From: a bacterium
GTDB taxonomy: Bacteria > Hydrothermota > UBA3073 > JACQXS01 > JAQTXJ01
Direction: 5' to 3'
Assembly (NCBI GenBank): GCA_028716385.1
Contig: JAQUPX010000001.1
Location: 532,775-596,774, forward strand
Length of the DNA stretch: 64,000 bases
The position numbers and the translations under genes are program-made. A model generated the notes under the pieces. It saw nothing but the letters and a program-made list of their open reading frames with translations. It did no database searches and was not told the origin of the DNA. Shown here in pieces: positions 36,910 to 45,000 of this stretch. The stretch's first letter is position 1, and the number at the start of each line of letters is the position of its first letter.

Positions 36910-39489
36910 ATGGAATTGGATAAAATATATAACGCAGAAAACGTAGAAAAAAAATGGTATCAATACTGGATAGATAATAAGCTATTCAATGCCGTTCCTA
37001 ACCTTGAACGTAAACCCTTTACGGTTGTTATCCCGCCGCCGAACGTTACTAATATTTTACATCTTGGGCAGGCTTTAAACAATACAATCCAGGATATATT
37101 CGTACGTTTTAAAAGAATGCAGGGGTACGAAGCGGAATGGATTCCCGGTGTTGACCACGCAGGTATTGCTACCGAAGTTATGGTAATCGCGGAAGTCCTG
37201 AAAGGTAAATCCAAAAGCGATATCGGGAAAGAAGCGTTTTTAGAACACGCTACTAATTGGGCGGAAGAAAAGAAATCAATCATACTTGAACAACTCAAAT
37301 CGTTAGGTTGCTCCTGCGATTGGGACAATACAAGATATACGATGGACCCCGGTTTTCAGCTTGCGGTGCAGGAAGCTTTTGTAAGGTTATATAAAGACGG
37401 GCTGATTTACAAAGGCGATTACATCGTTAACTGGTGTCCAAAATGCGCAACCGCAATATCCGATGAAGAGGTTGATAATGAAGCGAATAAAGGCTCTTTG
37501 TTTTATATTAAGTACCCCATAAAAAATGAAGACGAATACGTTGTCGTGGCTACTACTAGACCCGAAACAATGCTTGGAGATACTGCCTGCGCAGTAAATC
37601 CTTCGGACGAAAAAAATAAAAAGTTTATCGGCAAAACGTTAATCCTGCCGATTATGAACCGCGAAATACAGGTCGTTTCGGATGATGCGGTTGACCCGAA
37701 CTTCGGAACGGGTGTTGTGAAAATTACCCCCGCGCACGATGCGATGGACTTTGAAATCGCGGAAAGACACAAATTACAGAAGATTCGTATAATGGATAAT
37801 TACGGTGTTCTTAATGAAAATTCCGGAAAGTATCGCGGATTAACGGTTAAAGAAGCCCGTAAAAAAGTTTTAGAGCAGTTGGAGTCAGAAAATTTATTAT
37901 TAAAAACAGAACCTTACGAAAATACTATCGGGCGTTGTTATCGCTGTAAATCGATAATAGAACCGTTGCTTTCAAAACAATGGTTTGTAAACCAGAGAGA
38001 ACTTGCCGCGCCTGCTATTAAAGCGGTGGAAACAGGAGAAATAAAATTTTATCCAGACAGGTGGACGGGGGTATACTTGAACTGGATGAACAATGTCAGG
38101 GATTGGTGCATTTCAAGGCAGATAACATGGGGACATCCCATACCCGTGTTTTATTGCAGTAACGGATGTCCGCCAATCGTAGAAGCCTTTACTCCAAAAG
38201 TGTGTCCTAAATGTGGCGGCACCGACATTCACCAGGATGAAGATGTTCTGGATACGTGGTTTTCAAGCTGGCTTTGGCCGTTTGCCGTATTCGGATGGCC
38301 CAAAAGAACTCAGGAATTAGGATATTTTTATCCTACTGCTTTGCTTTCTACGGCTTCAGAAATAATATTTTTCTGGGTAGCAAGAATGGTGATGGCGGGG
38401 TATAAGTTTATCGGAAAACTTCCTTTTACGGATGTTTACGTTCACGGAACAGTGAGGGATTCTATCGGCAGGAAAATGTCAAAGTCTTTGGGGAACGGTA
38501 TAGATCCGAGAGAAATTATAAAAAAATACGGCACGGATGCGTTGAGGTTTTCGTTAATTACTGCCGCCGGAGAAGGACAGGACCCGCATATACAGGAAAA
38601 TACATTCCTTACGGGAAGGGATTTTGCAAATAAAATATGGAATGCTTATAGACTGATAAGTTCTATCCCGGATAACCCGGAAGGTTTTGAAGAAGAAATC
38701 GTGGATAAGTGGATAATGACAAGACTTTCTACGCTTATACAGGAAGTTACGCGGATGCTTTCAAAATATAAATTACAAGAACCCGGTATGCGGATTTATG
38801 ATTTTTTCTGGCATGATTTTTGTGACTGGTATCTTGAAATAGCTAAATTACGCAGGAAAAAAGGAGTATCAGAAACAGTAATGAGCAATTTCCTCCAACT
38901 GTTGCATCCGTTTATGCCTTTCATAACGGAAGAAATATGGAAAAATTTAGAACCTAAGGAAGTATCTATTATGACAAGCAGTTGGCCTTGCGTAAAATCG
39001 AAATGGTGTGATGCCACAGCAGCAGAAGAATTTGAACTTATAAAAAACATTATAACGGTTACGAGAATGATTCGTGCCGAACTGCATATTTCTCAGACTC
39101 AAGCGCTGGACATAAATATAAAATGCGAAAACAAAGATAAAACAACGATTGAAAATAATGCTGAATATATAAAAACACTTGCAAAAGTAAATAATATTAT
39201 TTTTACGGATTCCTTGCCGAAAGGTTTTATAAGGCAATTGAAAGGAGTGGGACTTTCCATCCCGATAGAAGGTTTGGTAGACGTGAAAGAAGAATTGTCA
39301 AAAGCAAATGTGGAACTGGAAAGATTAAGTCCTATTATCAAAGCAAATGAGAGCAAATTGAACTCGCCTGCTTTTTGTTCAAGGGCGAATCCTGATGTAG
39401 TAAATAAAACAAAAGAGACTACGGAAATGTTGAAGAAAAAAGTAGAAAGCATAAAAGAAGCTATTGAATTATTGTCCGGTAAGGCATAG
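36910..39489 (+). CDS. valS: Valyl-tRNA synthetase
   Basis: Charges tRNA-Val. Length 859 is normal. Class I signatures: the HIGH box as NVTNILHLGQ (HLGQ at 51-54) and KMSKS near residue 522 (GRKMSKSLGNGIDP). The editing (CP1) domain has TTRPETMLGDTACAVNP and GTGVVKITPAHD. A zinc-like CPKCA and CPKCGG pair is present. The anticodon-binding region has FWHDFCDWYLE and PFMPFITEEIW. The C-terminal coiled-coil arm (KANVELERLSPIIKANESKL) is present. The Shine-Dalgarno before ATG 36910 is weak. It is followed after 9 bp by plsY, likely co-transcribed. Confidence 0.98.
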   Translation: MELDKIYNAENVEKKWYQYWIDNKLFNAVPNLERKPFTVVIPPPNVTNILHLGQALNNTIQDIFVRFKRMQGYEAEWIPGVDHAGIATEVMVIAEVLKGKSKSDIGKEAFLEHATNWAEEKKSIILEQLKSLGCSCDWDNTRYTMDPGFQLAVQEAFVRLYKDGLIYKGDYIVNWCPKCATAISDEEVDNEANKGSLFYIKYPIKNEDEYVVVATTRPETMLGDTACAVNPSDEKNKKFIGKTLILPIMNREIQVVSDDAVDPNFGTGVVKITPAHDAMDFEIAERHKLQKIRIMDNYGVLNENSGKYRGLTVKEARKKVLEQLESENLLLKTEPYENTIGRCYRCKSIIEPLLSKQWFVNQRELAAPAIKAVETGEIKFYPDRWTGVYLNWMNNVRDWCISRQITWGHPIPVFYCSNGCPPIVEAFTPKVCPKCGGTDIHQDEDVLDTWFSSWLWPFAVFGWPKRTQELGYFYPTALLSTASEIIFFWVARMVMAGYKFIGKLPFTDVYVHGTVRDSIGRKMSKSLGNGIDPREIIKKYGTDALRFSLITAAGEGQDPHIQENTFLTGRDFANKIWNAYRLISSIPDNPEGFEEEIVDKWIMTRLSTLIQEVTRMLSKYKLQEPGMRIYDFFWHDFCDWYLEIAKLRRKKGVSETVMSNFLQLLHPFMPFITEEIWKNLEPKEVSIMTSSWPCVKSKWCDATAAEEFELIKNIITVTRMIRAELHISQTQALDINIKCENKDKTTIENNAEYIKTLAKVNNIIFTDSLPKGFIRQLKGVGLSIPIEGLVDVKEELSKANVELERLSPIIKANESKLNSPAFCSRANPDVVNKTKETTEMLKKKVESIKEAIELLSGKA

Positions 39490-39498
39490 GGAGAGGAT

Positions 39499-40083
39499 AT
39501 GAATTTTATAATTTCGGTTGCTTTTGGATTTCTGTGCGGGAGCATTCCGTTTGGATATATTATTGCGAGGATGCGGGGTATAGAAGATATAAGGAAAGTA
39601 GGAAGCGGCAATATAGGCGCGACAAATGTGGGTCGAGTTTGCGGAAAGAAATACGGTTTTATAGTTTCCATTCTGGATATTTTAAAAGGTTTTTTGCCTA
39701 CTTTTATAATAATGCACTCCCAAAAGTTTGGAGTAAATCTCGCTATTATATGCGGTTTTGCATCAATATTAGGGCACGTATTCTCCCCCTGGCTTAAAGG
39801 CAGGGGCGGAAAAGGCGCAGCCACAGGACTGGGCGTATTTCTTGGGCTTGTAACGGTTCAGGCGATTATAGCTTTTGGCGTGTGGGGGCTTCTTGTTTTG
39901 GCTTTTGGATGGGTATCTCTGGCATCTATGAGTGCGGCGTTGGTTCTAGTTATTCTTGTCTTTTTAAAGAATGGGTTAGGGGCGCTATTTTTTATGGTTT
40001 TGCTTGGTTTTCTGCTAATAGTATTTTCACATCGGAAAAACATTCGTCGGCTTATTAATCACCAGGAGCCGAAGATACGATAA
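39499..40083 (+). CDS. plsY: Acyl-phosphate:glycerol-3-phosphate acyltransferase
   Basis: Integral-membrane enzyme that makes lysophosphatidate from acyl phosphate in phospholipid synthesis. 194 residues with five or more membrane helices. The conserved loops are present: GSIPFGYIIAR, GSGNIGATNVGR (phosphate-binding), GRGGKGAATGLG (second loop) and the FSHRKNIRRLI end. An AGGGGAGAGG Shine-Dalgarno precedes ATG 39499. The 58 bp to the convergent mrdA contain no clear hairpin. The partner PlsX is not in the window. Confidence 0.96.
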   Translation: MNFIISVAFGFLCGSIPFGYIIARMRGIEDIRKVGSGNIGATNVGRVCGKKYGFIVSILDILKGFLPTFIIMHSQKFGVNLAIICGFASILGHVFSPWLKGRGGKGAATGLGVFLGLVTVQAIIAFGVWGLLVLAFGWVSLASMSAALVLVILVFLKNGLGALFFMVLLGFLLIVFSHRKNIRRLINHQEPKIR

Positions 40084-40141
40084 GTTTTGGACTTCATCAA
40101 ATAGTTCTAGGAGATGTATGCTTGCCACAAACAATAAAAAT

Positions 40142-41878
40142 CTAAGTGTGGGAGTGTTGTTTTGAGAGATATTTTTGAATTATTCTTTTTGCGATAGGCG
40201 CTGCGATACTCCCTCCGTGCCCACCATTTTCAATAAGGACAACGACACAGATTTCGGGGTTTTCATAAGGAGCAAAAGCAGTAAACCAAGCGTGAGGTGT
40301 GCCGTGTGGATTTTGTGCGGTTCCGGTTTTTCCTGCAACCTGTATCTCCGGAATTATAGCAGTTCTTGCGGTGCCATTGGGTGCGTTAACTGCGCCTAAC
40401 ATGCCTTCGCGCGTAACATTAATGGCTTCTTGAGAAAAAGGTAAAGTTTTATAATGAGCGGAAGTCGAATAAATCAATTGTCCTGAAGAATTAACTATTT
40501 TGGATAGGATTCTCGGAGTATACATTAGCCCCTTTGTTGCGATACCGGAGATGAGGGTGAGTATTTGAAGTGGAGTAGCAAGGATTTCTCCCTGACCGAT
40601 AGATAAATTAGCAACAAGCCCTTTCCCCCAAATACCGCCGTATTTTTGTTTATACCATTGTTCGGAAGGGACAAAACCTTTACTTTCTCTTGGGATATCA
40701 ACTCCCGTGATTTTGCCGAAGCCAACATCTTTGGCTTTAGAGCAAAGAGGTTCTATGCCGAGGTTCATACCGACCTGGTAAAAGAAAACGTCACAAGAAA
40801 CTGTAATTGCTTCTATTAGATTTGTCGCGCCGTGAACATCCCAACAATTAAAAGTTCTGTTGCCGATTAACATAGCTCCGGGGCAGGAGAGTAATTGATA
40901 GGTGTCAGCGTGCAGTTTTCCTAAATCAACAGCGGCGGCGGTGGTGACCACTTTAAAAATAGAGCCGGGAGGGTTGGTGCCCATAACTCTATCGTATAGG
41001 GGAGCCAAGGGGTCTTCCATACATTGTCTCCATACGTTATAGGTTAAGTTTGTAGAAAATAAGTTAGGGTCAAACGCCGGTCTGGATACCCAGGCAAGGA
41101 TTTCTCCCGTGTAAGGGTCCATAGCGACACAACAACCGGAGAAATTGGAAGCAGTGAATATGGAGTCAGCGAGAATTTGCAGGTCGAAATCAATATTGAG
41201 CCATGTGTCATAACCCGGTTCAGGAGGGTCATAAGAGAGGAGTCCGAGTTCGCGTCCGCGCGCATCTACTTCTATATAACGGGCGCCATTTTTTCCTTTT
41301 AAGAATTCTTCGTATTGTTTTTCAAGCCCGGATTTTCCTATATTACTGCCCAATTTGTAAGTTTTATCTCTGGTTTTATCTTTTATATTCTGTAGTTCTT
41401 TTTTAGAAAGTTCGCCGGTATATCCAATTAAATGAGCGAAGGTACCGCCATATAAATATCTGCGGGAGGGTTGAGCTTTCACTTTAAGGTTAGGAAATTG
41501 TTCTCTTTGTTCTTCTAATTTACAAATAATATTAAAAGGGGCATTTTTAATAGTATCTTTTTTTGAAGAGGGGACATATCCCTTAGAGTAAAGAGGGGAT
41601 ATTATATCTGTAAGATATGTTCGTGTAGAAGCAGATAATTTGGAAAGGGAATCTATAATTATTGTATAGGTAGCTATATTATCAGCAATTATTTTACCGT
41701 CTTTAGTATAAATAACGCCTCTTGGGGCAGATATAATATCTTCTTTGAGGTAATTATTAGATGCCTGTCGTTTATATTCTTTGCCGCTCCATAGTTGTAA
41801 GAATGCTAATCTTAAGAGGAGCAGTAAAAAAGCAATCAGCCATACAAAAACTACTATTTTAGTTCTATCTTCTTGCAT
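40142..41878 (-). CDS. mrdA: Penicillin-binding protein 2 (elongation transpeptidase)
   Basis: Class B PBP of 578 residues that cross-links lateral-wall peptidoglycan. A single N-terminal membrane anchor (VVFVWLIAFLLLLLRLAFL), the dimerisation domain (APRGVIYTKDGKIIADN), and the transpeptidase domain with S306-x-x-K309 (PPGSIFK), S361-C-D363 and K517-T-G (AGKTGTAQ). The length and the early YGGTFAHLIGYTGE region point to PBP2 rather than PBP3. rodA, its usual partner, is not adjacent. It lies downstream of sprA on the same strand across a cluster of palindromes. Shine-Dalgarno weak. Confidence 0.94.
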   Translation of the reverse strand: MQEDRTKIVVFVWLIAFLLLLLRLAFLQLWSGKEYKRQASNNYLKEDIISAPRGVIYTKDGKIIADNIATYTIIIDSLSKLSASTRTYLTDIISPLYSKGYVPSSKKDTIKNAPFNIICKLEEQREQFPNLKVKAQPSRRYLYGGTFAHLIGYTGELSKKELQNIKDKTRDKTYKLGSNIGKSGLEKQYEEFLKGKNGARYIEVDARGRELGLLSYDPPEPGYDTWLNIDFDLQILADSIFTASNFSGCCVAMDPYTGEILAWVSRPAFDPNLFSTNLTYNVWRQCMEDPLAPLYDRVMGTNPPGSIFKVVTTAAAVDLGKLHADTYQLLSCPGAMLIGNRTFNCWDVHGATNLIEAITVSCDVFFYQVGMNLGIEPLCSKAKDVGFGKITGVDIPRESKGFVPSEQWYKQKYGGIWGKGLVANLSIGQGEILATPLQILTLISGIATKGLMYTPRILSKIVNSSGQLIYSTSAHYKTLPFSQEAINVTREGMLGAVNAPNGTARTAIIPEIQVAGKTGTAQNPHGTPHAWFTAFAPYENPEICVVVLIENGGHGGSIAAPIAKRIIQKYLSKQHSHT

Positions 41879-41917
41879 CTTTATAAGTAAACAGTGAAAA
41901 ATAAAGAAAACATTTTA

Positions 41918-42038
41918 ATCCAGCATAGCTGGATAAGTTGGACTAATCTCGCCTTGGCGGGAAAAGTCCAACTAACCCTAACTAACCCCGCTTACGCGGG
42001 ATAAGTTGGACTAAGCTCCTGCGGAGCAAAGTCCAACT
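41918..42038. repeat. Cluster of nested palindromes between sprA and mrdA
   Basis: Four hairpins stand in a row: ATCCAGC-ATA-GCTGGAT (41918-41934); AGTTGGACT ... AGTCCAACT (41936-41944 with 41965-41973), enclosing CGCCTTGGCG; CCCGC-TTAC-GCGGG (41987-42000); and again AGTTGGACT ... AGTCCAACT (42004-42012 with 42030-42038), enclosing GCTCCTGCGGAGC. The second and fourth share identical outer arms with different inner palindromes. The last arm overlaps the sprA stop codon. They may end sprA transcription and are probably repetitive elements. Confidence 0.75.
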
Positions 42039-45000
42039 AAAAAGCGAATTCAACGGAAAAATTTATCCCCACATCTCTTAAATTTCCTCCTGCTCCTATC
42101 TTTGACCATTGTTGAGTGTAGAAAGCGGTAGCGCCGCCGGTTACGCTTTCAGAAAAATTATAGTTCAATTGAGGAGATACTTTTATTGATTTCATATCTC
42201 GTTTTTTCTCTTTAGTAACGGCATTTTCCTGAGTGTCAATACTAAAGTCAGTCGTCACTTTTGCATCCAAGTTACTTTTAAGTTTTACATTGTATAAGCC
42301 CGGGAATTTTATTCCGTTTGAAACATTGATAGAACGGTTCAAACTAAAGGAATAACTGATTTTTTGTGAGGCAATAATGTTACCTGTTTCCGTTCTTAAT
42401 TCTTCTCTTCCCTTGGCAACATTAATGCTAGCTCTTGCCCCGGTCTTATCTTTAAATTCCCCGTTAATTTCGTAAGAAATGTTTGTGTTTTCAGATGTGC
42501 TTGTAAGAACAGGAACGCTATTAATAGCAACTTTTGAACCTGATTCACTAGTATTTAATGCGTAAGTATAGCCTGCATTAAAAGAATTAAATAATTTTTT
42601 GAACAAAAAGAACTTTTCTATATTTCCTATGTCAAACGAAAAATTAGGATACTGGGTTTGACATGAGGTAGTAATATTACTCCCGGATTTGGCATTATCA
42701 GAGAGTGTTCTACTTGCACTTCCCCTTAAGGAAATATTTTTTATGGAAATTCCGATTCCGGTAACACCATAAGATTTCGTTTGGTTGAAAAGAGAACTGT
42801 GGTCAACTAAATCCGAAGCAATTCTTGTATCGGGTCTTTCTTCAAATCCCCATCTATATTTATAAGATGGCCTGTCAATGAGGGAGAAAAAGGTATTTCC
42901 TTTAGAGATAGAGTAAGAGAGGGAAGGATTTTGTAATGTGCCTACCAGTTTTTCAATTTGAATCAAACTCCAATTAAAACTTAATGGTTTTGCCAAAGAA
43001 TCCAATTTTTCATTTCGGACTTTTGTTCCCAGTGTAATAATTTTATATAGGTTAACAGGCAATGTATACGTAATGCTATTTGTTGTGCTTACGTTTCTTA
43101 CGGAATCCAGCATCTTGCTGTGGTCTTCTCCGTACCCTGCACTATAAGATACTCCCGGAGAAATTATACCAAACAAGCTGGGGTTAAAGCCAACTCCCAC
43201 ATGTTCATTCATTTCTATTTCTTTATCTTTTCTGTCAAAGTAAAGGTCTTTTGTATGATTACTGGAGTAGCTAAACGAGAGAGGGTTAATAGGCTTATAT
43301 TCAATTCCCCTGTTCCATAAAAAAGTTTGGGCGCCCGGAACCGTATATTTATCATAGATTGTATCCAATTTTGTGGTATGATTGAGGGTGTCGGTTCTTT
43401 CGATAATGGTGTATTTCCGAGCCTCGGAATGAGTATAACTTCCTCCTATGCTTAGTAATTTAGGGAAGTAAGTAAATGCGAAATTTTTTATTTTTAATAC
43501 AGGCAGGTTTGGTGAATATCCGTAACTTGCAGAAGAGGTATGAGTAGAAGAGGAATCTATTCGTGTTGGCAGATTTGACGCATTATCGCTATAATTGAAA
43601 GCACCTTTTAAGTTATCAAGAGTTAGTCTTAGAAAAGGGTTTTTAGACCCGGTTTTACTGATATTGCTTAACCCAAAGCTTCGTTGTTTATTTAAAGAAG
43701 TTTCTTTTTTCTGTTCAAAAGAATTAAGCAATATATCATCTTTATGTATTGGAGCGGAAGTTCCATTAGTAATACCGAAGTTTATGGGCAAAGAAAATCC
43801 CCATGCAGCAGGTAAAAATCTATCTGCTTTGAACCCCCCATTAAAAACAACTGTTTTTTGAGAGTTTGTTGCCATACGGCCTGCTTCCGAAGAAAAAGCA
43901 GCAAGACTCTTAAAATAAGGGCTGGTAGAAGTATAACTAAGATTTAAAGATGCGAAATCCGAAATGCCGCAAGTAAGCCCTACTGTACCGGCAACTCCGA
44001 CATCCCGTCTTACATTAGAGAGTCTCAATTCATCGAAATAAATTTCTCCCGAATAAAACTTACTTGAATCTGCAATGACACCAAGTTCAATACGAGAAAC
44101 ATTTGTAATAGAAGGGTCGCCGCAAATACGAAAATGTCCGTCGCTTGATATTATAGTAGAAGTATCGCCTAAATCGCGGGTTAATTTCAACTGAGCCATA
44201 GCGTCAAAATCTATTTTTATTTCTTCCCAGTTTGTACTTATAGAATCACGGTATTCATAGAAATTGAAGTTATCTCCGATTAATCGGATAAACAATTGAG
44301 CATCCCCGGTCCCTCTTGTCCAGAAAGAGAAATTTTTGTATTGAATAAAACTTCTTGGAACAGAATAAGTCGTATAACAACTCCCTTCGATATTTAAAAG
44401 ATTTTCATATTTTAGGACTAAGGATTGCTCCTGTTCTAATCTGCCATAAGAATCTTTTTCTCGTTTTACCGGAGCCGGGTTAGCATTATAATCAGGGTCT
44501 TCGTTTGTATTTTTCGTTGCTACCGTTACATTATCGCTTCCCTTATGTTTCCATTTATTGCCTACCACGTCTAAAGCGGCAATAGCTACTTCATATCCCG
44601 GGGATATTTGTTCAATCCATAATCGGGAATATCTGATATATTCCCATTGAGGAGCACCGACTTTATTTGTTTCAAAAGCAGTAAGAGGAATACGGAAAAA
44701 ATGCCATCCACTCCGTTCATCAATATGACACGAGTCTGATTGAGGATTTGATAGGTCGACGCTATAAGTAAAAAAGTCAGATTGGTCGTCAAGGGTGCTA
44801 TCTTTGTCTAAGTCTTCTCCGTCAAGATTTCCATTTCCTTCTGTTCCATTGATGTGAGAATAATCATAAGGATATTTGGGGTCATAAGCCCAGTCATCAT
44901 TCCCGTCATCTCCCGAGATATTGTTTCCATCTGTTCCTGCTACCCCATCAAGCCCCACGTCTTTAGCTGTCGAAAATATCCGGTCGCCATTAGTATCTTC

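Noticed and set aside
39099..39824. 241-codon minus-strand frame
   Set aside because: It is antisense to valS and plsY, both well supported.
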